In this document: piece after piece, positions 1 to 6,443 of the stretch
How positions within the stretch are numbered: position 1 is the first letter of the stretch
How the letters are laid out: every line of letters begins with the position of its first letter
Assembly (NCBI GenBank): GCA_029932015.1
Contig: JAOZQW010000042.1
Coordinates: 1-11,504 of the forward strand
DNA length: 11,504 nt
Reading direction: 5' to 3'
Source: Candidatus Fermentibacteraceae bacterium
Lineage (GTDB): Bacteria > Fermentibacterota > Fermentibacteria > Fermentibacterales > JCC-6
Notes under the pieces: model-generated
What the model saw: the letters and a program-made list of their open reading frames with translations, nothing else
What the model was told of the DNA's origin: nothing
Database searches by the model: none
Made by a program: the position numbers and the translations under genes

Positions 1-111
1 CTCTACAGGATCCATGAAGTGCACGACCGTCGCGAGGAATGGCAGGTGTACGCCTCGGCTATCGAGGATTCACTCGCCGCCCTCCAGGTGGAGGACCCCG
101 TAGAGGAATAA
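1..111 (+). CDS. 3' end of an unidentified protein (partial at window edge)
   Basis: An open frame runs from the first base to a TAA at 109-111 and gives 36 residues, beginning LYRIHEVHDRREEW and ending QVEDPVEE. The tail is hydrophilic and strongly charged, with no membrane segment or recognisable motif. Codon third positions are GC-rich, as in the other housekeeping-like genes here and unlike the AbiE genes that follow, which supports real coding. No clear hairpin-plus-T-run terminator follows it. The family cannot be named from this fragment. Confidence 0.55.
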   Translation, partial: LYRIHEVHDRREEWQVYASAIEDSLAALQVEDPVEE

Positions 112-162
112 ACTCGTACCACTTACGACTTTGCGCCTGAATCAATTACAGTGATAAGAGTT

Positions 163-202
163 TGTCAATTGTTTAATCTGCTTTATCCGGTTTAGATTGA
201 CA
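163..202. promoter_or_regulatory. Inverted repeat in the AbiE leader, candidate AbiEi operator
   Basis: TGTCAAT at 163-169 and ATTGACA at 196-202 are perfect 7-bp inverted arms separated by 26 bp, in the AT-richer leader just upstream of the antitoxin gene. The right arm contains a consensus -35 hexamer TTGACA (197-202). The best -10 candidate downstream, TATTTC at 219-224, is poor. AbiEi antitoxins of characterised systems bind inverted repeats in their own promoter and repress it. An operator overlapping the promoter here fits that scheme but is inferred from position and symmetry only. Confidence 0.35.
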
Positions 203-240
203 CCTGGCGTCTCATTTCTATTTCACATATATTTCTATGT

Positions 241-248
241 GGAAAGGA
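241..248 (+). promoter_or_regulatory. Ribosome binding site fixing the AbiEi start
   Basis: GGAAAGGA lies 6 nt before the ATG at 255. An earlier in-frame ATG at 237 would lie upstream of this site and has no Shine-Dalgarno of its own, so 255 is preferred. Confidence 0.6.
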
Positions 249-254
249 AATGAT

Positions 255-872
255 ATGAAGTTCGCTGCAGCCAGAAGTCAGTTGTCGGTCCTGCCTGTAT
301 TCTCTCTTCAGGATCTGCGGATTCTTGAGCCGGGTTTCAGACAGCAGTACCTCTCTCTCTGGCATGCAGGCGGCAAGGTAGTCAAGGTGGCGAGGGGTTA
401 TTACCTCTTTGCAGATGATGAGGTCGATGAAAGCAGAATGATGGCTGCCGCTAACCGGATATACAGTCCTTCCTATATCTCGCTTCAGAGTGCCCTCTCC
501 ATCTACGGACTCATCCCGGAAACGGTTGCTGCCGTCACATCCGTCAGTACAAGAAAAACAAGAAGGATCGAGACACCTTTCGGCAGGCTGCTTTACAGAA
601 CTATCAAGCCTGCAGCGTACTCAGGGTACGAAGTCATCAGGTCGAATTCGTTCGCCTACATGATAGCCTGTCCGAATAAGGCCATAGTCGATCTTCTGTA
701 TCTTGAGCCATCCATCAGAACCATGGAAGATATCGAGGAGATCAGGATAGACCATCAGAGAGCACTCGAACTTCTCTCAAGAGAACGGTTGATGCATTAT
801 GCTGCCCTCTTCGGAAGCAGGACTCTCATTAGTCGAGTGTCAATGCTGACAGGGAGCGTGGGACTTGCTTGA
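255..872 (+). CDS. abiEi: Type IV toxin-antitoxin system antitoxin, AbiEi family
   Basis: This 205-residue protein is the antitoxin and transcriptional repressor half of an AbiE module. The first ~55 residues look like a winged-helix DNA-binding domain, ending in the wing-like VKVARGYYLF. The following domain carries the family-typical stretch SPSYISLQSALSIYGLIPE, then TSVSTRKTRRIETPFG, and later ACPNKAIVDLLYLEP. In known AbiE systems AbiEi represses its own promoter and counteracts AbiEii without stable binding (type IV mode). The start at 255 is chosen for its Shine-Dalgarno; the frame is also open with an ATG at 237. The gene overlaps the toxin gene by 8 bp, so the two are translationally coupled. 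An inverted repeat upstream is a plausible operator. The family call is confident; activity is inferred. Confidence 0.88.
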   Translation: MKFAAARSQLSVLPVFSLQDLRILEPGFRQQYLSLWHAGGKVVKVARGYYLFADDEVDESRMMAAANRIYSPSYISLQSALSIYGLIPETVAAVTSVSTRKTRRIETPFGRLLYRTIKPAAYSGYEVIRSNSFAYMIACPNKAIVDLLYLEPSIRTMEDIEEIRIDHQRALELLSRERLMHYAALFGSRTLISRVSMLTGSVGLA

Positions 873-1635
873 AAGAGAACTGGTGTATGGATACTTCACT
901 GGTCTTCCCTCATCATTCAGAAGGTCCATGCTGAGGGAATATCTGCAGTACAAGACTCTGCAGTACATATACGAATCCACTTTCGGCTCTGATCTTGTGT
1001 TCATGGGTGGAACAGCAATACACATCTTCTTCGGCTGTGAGAGATTCTCCGAGGATCTGGACTTTGATAATCGTGGCCTGACTGCAGGAGATTTCTCCGA
1101 ACTCGGCAGGAGTCTTGTCCGAAGGTTCTCGCTGGAGAATGTTGATTGCAGGACCGACCTTCGTTGCGGCAGGGCAGTCACCATCAGGCTGCGTTTCCCT
1201 GAGATACTTCAGACATGGGAGCTTACAGGACATCCGGATGAGCTGATGATGATCAAGATCGATGCCTTCCCGCAGGAATATGACTGCAGACCTTCTATCA
1301 GGCTTCTCAACAGACTGGATGTCATTGCCCGGATTCCAGTGACGCCCTCTGATGTTCTTCTCTCACAGAAGCTGAACGCGATCCTGATGCGGAAGCGACT
1401 CATGGGCAGAGATATTTACGATGCATCATGGCTTCTTGCTCAAACCTCCCCGGATTACTCCTACCTGGCGGACAAGTGCGGCATCGCTGAGAAAAGTGAG
1501 CTTCAGGAAAGACTTCTGGCCAGAATTCAATCGGTTTCAATTACCTCGCTCATACATGATGTAGAACCCTTCATCCCCGACAGATCAGGATTTCTCAGGC
1601 TGAGTACTTTCACCGAACAGATCAATGATATCTGA
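865..1635 (+). CDS. abiEii: AbiEii/AbiGii-type nucleotidyltransferase toxin
   Basis: This 256-residue protein is the toxin partner of the preceding antitoxin and belongs to the DNA polymerase-beta-like nucleotidyltransferases (PF08843 type). Visible family motifs are GG at residues 48-49, the metal-binding RFSEDLDFD around 60-68, a third acidic residue in KIDAF (131-135), and the helical K...R...GRDIYDASWLL block (about 169-191). All residues expected for catalysis appear intact. Known relatives transfer nucleotides, in some cases to tRNA acceptor ends, and stop growth, giving phage defence. The start is a TTG at 865 with AGGGAG 8 nt upstream. No in-frame ATG lies near it, and the 8-bp overlap with the antitoxin stop supports this choice. 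It ends convergently 51 bp before a minus-strand gene, with no obvious terminator between them. Substrate and defence role are not visible. Confidence 0.88.
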   Translation: MLERELVYGYFTGLPSSFRRSMLREYLQYKTLQYIYESTFGSDLVFMGGTAIHIFFGCERFSEDLDFDNRGLTAGDFSELGRSLVRRFSLENVDCRTDLRCGRAVTIRLRFPEILQTWELTGHPDELMMIKIDAFPQEYDCRPSIRLLNRLDVIARIPVTPSDVLLSQKLNAILMRKRLMGRDIYDASWLLAQTSPDYSYLADKCGIAEKSELQERLLARIQSVSITSLIHDVEPFIPDRSGFLRLSTFTEQINDI

Positions 1636-1686
1636 GCCAAGTTCATATACGGGCTGAAGTATTACGCTCTCTTGATTAGTTGATGT

Positions 1687-3087
1687 TCATCTTATCAGCA
1701 CACAGCTCCTGACGAACTCTCCCTGCTCTGTAACCAGCCTGATCACGTAGCAACCTGAAGGTAACACTCCTGCATCCCACTCCGATGTGTATTCGCCTGC
1801 ATCCATAACAGTGTTCTCAAGCTCTCCAACAAACCTGCCGGAGGCATCATACACCGATAGCGAGATCTGCATACTCACGGGAAGACTGTAACTAACACTG
1901 AGACTGGAAGTGAAAGGATTGGGAGTGGGCTGATGCAGAGTGACCTGAGCGGGGAGGGTGCTGCCTTCTTCAATGCCTACCTCAGGGGTATAGCGGATGA
2001 GGAGACCTTTACTCCCTCCATATCCTGCAGCGATGTAGCCACCTTGCGATAACTGCATGATTGAGTAGATGACGCGGCAACTGGAATTATAGACGTAATC
2101 CCTCCACATCTCCTGTCCTACTGAGTCGAACTTCACGATCATGCCGGAGTATTGAGAGCCGGGTATATCTGGGTCAGGGGTGTTCTGCCCACCGTAGATG
2201 TACCCGCCGTCCATGGTCGAGTTGATAGAGTAGCCGTAAGGCTGACTGGCTCCAGGAATCCCATAAGACCAGAGAACATTGCCCAGATCGTCCACATGAC
2301 AGAGATCCGGGTGGTAGTATGTGATCATCGTGTAGCAGTCATCCGTGGGAGAAAGGCACATATCACCGCCTTTCTCGCCATACAGATCTGGAATGGGTGT
2401 TTCAGAAAGAAGATTGCCGTCAAGGTTGTACTTGACGATATGAGGTCCTCCCGAAGTCGATTCCAGCCTTCCCTGGATCAGAACGGTCAGATCTCCTCCA
2501 TCGTACAGCACCCTCTTAGCGTCATCGTTCCAGATCCACCCCCACTGTCGGGTCCAGAGCGTGTCTCCACTTGCATCAGTTCGCAGTATCCAGGCCTGAT
2601 CCATTCCAACAAAGGGATTGATCACTCCGCAGACTGCAAAGCCCCCGTCCGGGAGAGGGAGGATGCAGTATCCAATATCGGTGGACTCATCAACATCGTA
2701 CTGTTTTGCCCATACTTCATTGCCATCTGCATCGATCCTGGCGATAAACAACTCATAGGTGTATGGAGCGGCAGCAAGGCGGCATGAACCCGTGGCGATG
2801 AATTCTCCGGAGGGCAGCTCCTCGACCCAACGGGCGCTCTGATAGTAATCGTACCCAGAGACACCGTAATCCCAGACGAGGTTCCCATTTGAATCAAACA
2901 GAAATACGCTCTTGTTGGGTCCTTCTCCTGCACGGCCTGCAACGATGAATCCTCCATTGGATGTCTCTTCAACGTGATAAAAGAGTGAGCCAGTGAGGAA
3001 GAGTCTCCCCCATACAATCGCCGGAGGATCAGATGCTGCCGCCTGCGCAAACAGGAGTAGGAGTGCTGTACATATGATGAGCTTCAT
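1687..3087 (-). CDS. Secreted beta-propeller-like repeat protein with C-terminal sorting-type domain
   Basis: The 466-residue product has a classical signal peptide (MKLIICTALLLLFAQAAASD, cleavage near residue 18-20). The body (about 25-370) consists of five or six copies of a ~50-60-residue unit. Each contains a 'GGF/YI.AG' strand, for example at 45-51, 95-100, 148-153, 294-300 and 349-355, and a 'D..G..VW' strand, for example at 65-72, 120-126 and 172-178, as in delta-60/beta-propeller repeat proteins. The last ~80 residues (TPNPF at 388-392, YSLP, VYDASGRFV, SGCYVIRL) form the Ig-like domain used as a type A signal for type 9 secretion, or a FlgD-like module. The product is therefore probably exported and surface-attached or released. 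It starts 9 bp after the preceding gene, with GGAGG (3097-3093 on the minus strand) overlapping that gene's stop. No enzymatic residues are recognised; a binding or scaffold role is a guess. Confidence 0.8.
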   Translation of the reverse strand: MKLIICTALLLLFAQAAASDPPAIVWGRLFLTGSLFYHVEETSNGGFIVAGRAGEGPNKSVFLFDSNGNLVWDYGVSGYDYYQSARWVEELPSGEFIATGSCRLAAAPYTYELFIARIDADGNEVWAKQYDVDESTDIGYCILPLPDGGFAVCGVINPFVGMDQAWILRTDASGDTLWTRQWGWIWNDDAKRVLYDGGDLTVLIQGRLESTSGGPHIVKYNLDGNLLSETPIPDLYGEKGGDMCLSPTDDCYTMITYYHPDLCHVDDLGNVLWSYGIPGASQPYGYSINSTMDGGYIYGGQNTPDPDIPGSQYSGMIVKFDSVGQEMWRDYVYNSSCRVIYSIMQLSQGGYIAAGYGGSKGLLIRYTPEVGIEEGSTLPAQVTLHQPTPNPFTSSLSVSYSLPVSMQISLSVYDASGRFVGELENTVMDAGEYTSEWDAGVLPSGCYVIRLVTEQGEFVRSCVLIR

Positions 3088-3092
3088 GCGAT

Positions 3093-3097
3093 CCTCC
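3093..3097 (-). promoter_or_regulatory. Ribosome binding site overlapping the upstream stop codon
   Basis: On the minus strand the sequence reads TAGGAGGATCGCATG. GGAGG shares its first base with the TAG of the large upstream gene and sits 5 nt before the ATG at 3087. This arrangement implies translational coupling of the two secreted-protein genes. Confidence 0.75.
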
Positions 3098-5961
3098 TAC
3101 TCCGTCAGTCTGACCCAACCCAATCGCACGCTAGTGGCCAATTGGGATCCAGCTCTGAACTCAAACCAGATCTCCTCAACATCGTAGTCTCCCCAGTCCC
3201 CGGATATGGAACCAATTGAGAGAGGATCAGTTTCAATCCAGTCTGGGCTGATGTCGAGTCCTGTGTCCACGACGTAGACTGAGTCCCTGTCATCCCTCCA
3301 TCCCAGATATACGTCGAGAGAGCGCACCATGGTTATACCCGCAAGACTCAGCATGTGATAGCGCTCGGGGTTGATCTCCTTGATCTTATCCAGTTCGAGG
3401 TAAAGCCTGTTCGTGTCATTCGGATCTGATATGACTCCCTCAAACATCCCACTGATAGAGTCGGTGAATGTGGAACTCCAGCCGATGAGTGTGTCAACAT
3501 CCGATGTGTACCAGTCGGGAGGGCCTACCTTGTCCTCCGTCATGTCCCAGGCATCCTTCCTTACCTGTGTGGCATAATCCCGAGGTTGTATCAGAAAAAC
3601 AGCCATAGCGGTGTTGTCCAGCGTGTCGGGCTCACCGTTCAAAGGCTCCGCATGTATTTCAAGCCTGTGTATGCCCACATCTGATGAATCGGTCTCCCAG
3701 GTGAACTTTCCATTATCTGAGTCACAGACCCATCCTGCCGTGGAGAGCCCGTCGAAGTCGAGTGTGTCCCGGTCGATCTCCGTATCCTCGGTCAGGTCCG
3801 TGCAGGTGACAATGACATCATCGGTTGAATCAGTACCCATATTGAAGAAGGTCGCAATAATGTCGATATCATCCCCTGCCGTGAACTCGAAATCGAAGGT
3901 CTTCCTGTTGGATTCGGAGAGGAGGACAGCAATATCGGGGTCAGTTATCCTGATATCAGCATCCAATGTCGAGTCCACGAATTCAACAAGCCTGCCCTGC
4001 CCGGCTTCGAGAGTATCGAGAAGTGAATAGAGTCCGTCATCTTCTTCCACCGGGATGATGAACCTTCTTGAGTGGTCAAGGGCAAGCTGCGTGATGACGC
4101 CACTAGGGAAGTCGTCCTCATCCACCATGACCTCGAAAGGCAGCTCCTTCGTACGACAGTGCCTGTTCACATAGAAGAGGTAGGCTGCTGACTCCGTGGT
4201 ATCGGTGAAGACCCTTATCTCGGGCGTAACGTAGAGATTGACCGAATCCCTCGATGCTATCTCTGCATCGTACTCCCGGCCCTGCCACCACAAGAGAGTG
4301 GATAGCTCCGGGGCAACCGTAGCGAACTGTCGGAGTGTACCTCGCATGCTGTTCCAGAGCCTGCCGTATGCCTTGAACTTCCAGAGGAGATATTCTTCCC
4401 TATTCCGCTCCCATCCAGGTATGGCGATGGGTCTGCTGGGAAGGTCGTAGAGAGGGTCGAAATCGTATGGCGAGTCGATGAAGGGTGGGAATAAGTCCGG
4501 CGGGAGGAAGTAGAAGTCATCGGGCTGTCTGTCCCTGTACACCCACTCCTCATATGGAGCATCGAATGGGATGTTGTTCCTGTCCAGTAGACCTGCACTG
4601 GTCTTCTCTACATCACCGGTAGCAGTGTAAGTAGTGAGCATGTATGGGAAGAATGCCTTCACTTCCCTCAGCAGGGCAAGATTGCATGTCATGAGAAACT
4701 CGGCAGGAGTTGGCACTCTGTAGGGATAGGTTCCGTAGGCCAGCTCAGTTCCTTCAGAATTCCACATTACCGAATCCCCCACCGTACCGAAAGCCTGCGG
4801 CATGAAGTAGCCGGAGATATCCCGGTCCTGTGAAAGCGCCATCTGCCTTACAGTAATGAAGGTCGAATCCAAGCCCTCGCTGAAGTGATCAAGAAGCCAG
4901 GTGTTCAGGGAATCACCAAGACAGGGTGTGTATGAGGAATCACTCTGATATTGGATCCCAACCTGCCGGAAGGGATAGACATCGACAAGGAGGAAATCGG
5001 GGAAGTTATCGACGGGGACAAGCAATGAGTCCGAATCGTATCCCTGATGCTCCATCGAAAGGTAGGAGCGGACTCCCGTAGCCTGAAGAGAAAATGTGGA
5101 AGATATAAGTGGGTCCAGATTATCGTAATCAGCCCATGAACTGTCCTCACGGATCGTATGCATTACTGAGAACAGAATATCGAGTGTCTTGGTCGGATCG
5201 GCATCCTCGACCTCATACTTCAGCCAGGAGAGAACACTTGTAGGGTCTACCAGTTCGAGGGTGGGCAAGTACATGGTGCTGTCGTAGGCAGCTCGATAGA
5301 TTGAATCCCTGTCCTGAGTGAAGATATTCGGGATGTAGTCATCATAGGCTGAACTGTCGCTGACCATGCGTCTCCACTGTCTGGCAGGACCCTCATCGTA
5401 CATGAAGTAGAACCAGATGCAATCCCTATTTTCCAGACTATCGCTGAGGAGGTCTGCATCATGCTCAAGCGAATCCCTGAAGTCATAGGCATTATAGGTT
5501 TCAAGCAGAATATCTTCGGTAATCAGAGAATCACCGATTATCATGCCTTTCCAGGCGGGACGGACGAAGACGGTATCACCGTCCATATCGAACATCCGAG
5601 CGTAATTGTGATTCCAGGATAGTTCATGGGGGGTCGGCACTATGAACATGCCGGTCTCTTCGGCAGGCTCCACCAGGTTCTCGATTAGTTCTGGAATATG
5701 GTAACCTGAACGTACAATCCCGTCGAAGTACATCCATGATAGAAGACAGAAGAATTCGGAATCGATCTCCTCAAGGGAGGGCCTGATACCCATGATGGGG
5801 ATGGTGTTGGATGGAGGGGGATCGGCGAATATTGGAGTTGTCAGCAACAGGAGAAGGGCGAATACGAAGCACGATATGTTTATCCTATACATCAGGGGGG
5901 GGGGGGAGCTTACATAAAATTCCTCCATCAGGTTATTTCTACTACTATTGGTACTATTCAT
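3097..5961 (-). CDS. Large exported glycosidase-barrel-like protein with CARDB domain
   Basis: The maximal frame is 954 residues. A signal peptide begins at Met24 (MYRINISCFVFALLLLLTTP, cleavage near the following IFA-DPP), so the true start is probably Met24 (ATG at 5892) or Met12 (5928) rather than 5961. Residues ~55-560 resemble a TIM-barrel glycoside-hydrolase-like protein. Strand ends CIWFYFMYDEGPA (181-193), RSYLSMEHQ (298-306), DFLLVDVYPF (322-331), GYFMPQAFG (384-392) and VPTPAEFLMTCNLAL (416-430) match the order seen in such barrels. E191 is a possible catalytic acid; I cannot assign a GH family or an active-site pair. A CARDB-type beta-sandwich (about 676-790, ending DTLDNTA) follows, then a C-terminal carbohydrate-binding-like sandwich (798-954, starting near DAWDMTED). 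The protein is very acidic. It lacks the sorting domain carried by the next gene, with which it forms an operon. The poly-C tract at its 5' end is described separately. Confidence 0.7.
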   Translation of the reverse strand: MNSTNSSRNNLMEEFYVSSPPPLMYRINISCFVFALLLLLTTPIFADPPPSNTIPIMGIRPSLEEIDSEFFCLLSWMYFDGIVRSGYHIPELIENLVEPAEETGMFIVPTPHELSWNHNYARMFDMDGDTVFVRPAWKGMIIGDSLITEDILLETYNAYDFRDSLEHDADLLSDSLENRDCIWFYFMYDEGPARQWRRMVSDSSAYDDYIPNIFTQDRDSIYRAAYDSTMYLPTLELVDPTSVLSWLKYEVEDADPTKTLDILFSVMHTIREDSSWADYDNLDPLISSTFSLQATGVRSYLSMEHQGYDSDSLLVPVDNFPDFLLVDVYPFRQVGIQYQSDSSYTPCLGDSLNTWLLDHFSEGLDSTFITVRQMALSQDRDISGYFMPQAFGTVGDSVMWNSEGTELAYGTYPYRVPTPAEFLMTCNLALLREVKAFFPYMLTTYTATGDVEKTSAGLLDRNNIPFDAPYEEWVYRDRQPDDFYFLPPDLFPPFIDSPYDFDPLYDLPSRPIAIPGWERNREEYLLWKFKAYGRLWNSMRGTLRQFATVAPELSTLLWWQGREYDAEIASRDSVNLYVTPEIRVFTDTTESAAYLFYVNRHCRTKELPFEVMVDEDDFPSGVITQLALDHSRRFIIPVEEDDGLYSLLDTLEAGQGRLVEFVDSTLDADIRITDPDIAVLLSESNRKTFDFEFTAGDDIDIIATFFNMGTDSTDDVIVTCTDLTEDTEIDRDTLDFDGLSTAGWVCDSDNGKFTWETDSSDVGIHRLEIHAEPLNGEPDTLDNTAMAVFLIQPRDYATQVRKDAWDMTEDKVGPPDWYTSDVDTLIGWSSTFTDSISGMFEGVISDPNDTNRLYLELDKIKEINPERYHMLSLAGITMVRSLDVYLGWRDDRDSVYVVDTGLDISPDWIETDPLSIGSISGDWGDYDVEEIWFEFRAGSQLATSVRLGWVRLTE
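5895..5906. repeat. Homopolymer of 12 G (12 C on the coding strand) at a gene start
   Basis: An uninterrupted run of 12 G on the plus strand lies 3 nt before the ATG at 5892 of the minus-strand secreted protein. Read from Met12 (5928) it encodes SPPPL, in frame with the signal peptide. Loss of one C makes the upstream frame end in TGA that overlaps the 5892 ATG (TGATG). Gain of one C gives CCT GAT GTA TAG. Runs of this length are prone to slipped-strand mispairing, and also to sequencing length errors. Confidence 0.85.
5910..5926 (-). promoter_or_regulatory. Strong Shine-Dalgarno followed by a start-stop codon pair
   Basis: On the minus strand GGAGG (5926-5922) is followed after 6 nt by ATG (5915-5913) and at once by TAA (5912-5910). 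The spacing is ideal for initiation, but the frame closes after one codon. It lies between the Met12 and Met24 candidate starts of the large secreted protein. It could be a decoy/start-stop element or a chance match; no other good Shine-Dalgarno serves the candidate starts. Confidence 0.4.
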
Positions 5962-5981
5962 ATGGAAGATGTTGCTGTCAA
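5953..5981 (-). promoter_or_regulatory. Candidate sigma-70 promoter of the secreted-protein operon
   Basis: On the minus strand a consensus TTGACA (5981-5976) is followed after 17 bp by AATAGT (5958-5953), which matches TATAAT at four of six positions. Transcription would start near 5946, downstream of the ATG at 5961. This argues against the longest frame and for Met12 or Met24 as the start. Confidence 0.4.
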
Positions 5982-6072
5982 TGGTGCCATAATGAGACAG
6001 GTAACTAATAGCCGTCCTTTGACTAGGAAATTCAGCACAAAGCAGAGAACGACTGCCTCCATCGCAGCGCTC

Positions 6073-6357
6073 TCAGCCTTCTCTCTGTGATGTGCTGTCT
6101 ATCCTAGAAGTCACCGAGTCAACGATTCGGACTTGTTCTTCTTCTGGCATCTTCAGCAGACAGAGTCACTGGGTTATTCTGTCTGATGAAACCCCATGCC
6201 TATCTGCGAGCTGCCTGCGTGTAAGGCCCTCACGAACAATCTCATCCTGGAGATATCGGGCATAGACAATGGGGTTTTTGTTGCATTTCCTGGGAGGCCT
6301 GCTTAGCGAGATAGATGGCAGGTAGGGAGATAGAGAGGGATAAGGGTGTTCGAACAA
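6073..6357 (-). pseudogene. Remnant of a small HTH protein, interrupted by in-frame TGA
   Basis: Read on the minus strand, residues RPPRKCNKNPIVYARYLQDE lead into EGLTRRQLADRHGVSSDRITQ, then a TGA (6168-6166), then LCLLKMPEEEQVRIVDSV in the same frame, up to a second TGA at 6075-6073. The pattern 'basic-NP..YA..LQ...-x-tR.qLA...GVS..RiTQ-x-L.LLk.Pee' is that of small helix-turn-helix proteins often found near site-specific recombinase genes. The similarity resumes directly after the stop, so a single nonsense mutation has split the conserved block. The N-terminal part before residue ~20 (SLSPYLPSISLS) is low in complexity and begins only with a TTG, so the intact start is probably lost or lies near 6300. 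No recombinase or other partner gene is nearby. TGA recoding is ruled out by the TGA stops of adjacent genes. A short functional N-terminal peptide cannot be excluded. Confidence 0.6.
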
Positions 6358-6388
6358 TGTTCAGGTTGGCGTACCGGGTTTGAGCTAC

Positions 6389-6413
6389 ATGCAGTAAATG
6401 CAGTTATATGCAT
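6389..6413. repeat. Short phased ATGCA repeats
   Basis: ATGCAGTAA (6389), ATGCAGTTA (6398) and ATGCAT (6408) follow each other with 9-10 bp phasing. The last unit is a palindrome that can also pair with the earlier ones. They sit 31 bp beyond the stop of the permease gene and upstream of the broken HTH gene. A binding site is possible, but chance is not excluded. Confidence 0.35.
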
Positions 6414-6443
6414 CACCGAAGCATGATTCTGAAAGAAATTGAA

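Larger units (their letters stand above)
5962..6443. other. Intergenic region between the secreted-protein and dnaG-rpoD operons
   Basis: This stretch of 482 bases has no intact gene. It holds the candidate promoter upstream of the secreted-protein operon, the broken HTH gene (6073-6357) and a short ATGCA repeat cluster (6389-6413). I see no tRNA, riboswitch, CRISPR repeat or insertion-sequence end in it. No hairpin with a T-run follows the permease gene that ends at 6444, so the end of the dnaG operon transcript is not marked by an intrinsic terminator I can recognise. Confidence 0.6.

Noticed and set aside
1636..1686. Intrinsic terminator between the convergent genes
   Set aside because: I see only a 4-bp stem (GATG-TT-CATC) without a T-run; too weak to call.
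2152..2787. Plus-strand open frame of 211 codons
   Set aside because: It is antisense to the propeller gene, shows no family pattern or start signal, and its length follows from the codon bias of the opposite strand.
6073..6357. TGA read as tryptophan through the HTH gene (alternative genetic code)
   Set aside because: Several neighbouring genes (both AbiE genes, the propeller protein and the ABC genes) end in TGA, and none of the long genes uses TGA internally, so the standard code applies.
5892..6357. Fusion of the HTH remnant with the large secreted protein
   Set aside because: They share a reading frame, but two TGA stops lie between them (6166-6168 and 6073-6075), and a signal peptide begins at 5892; the shared frame is chance.
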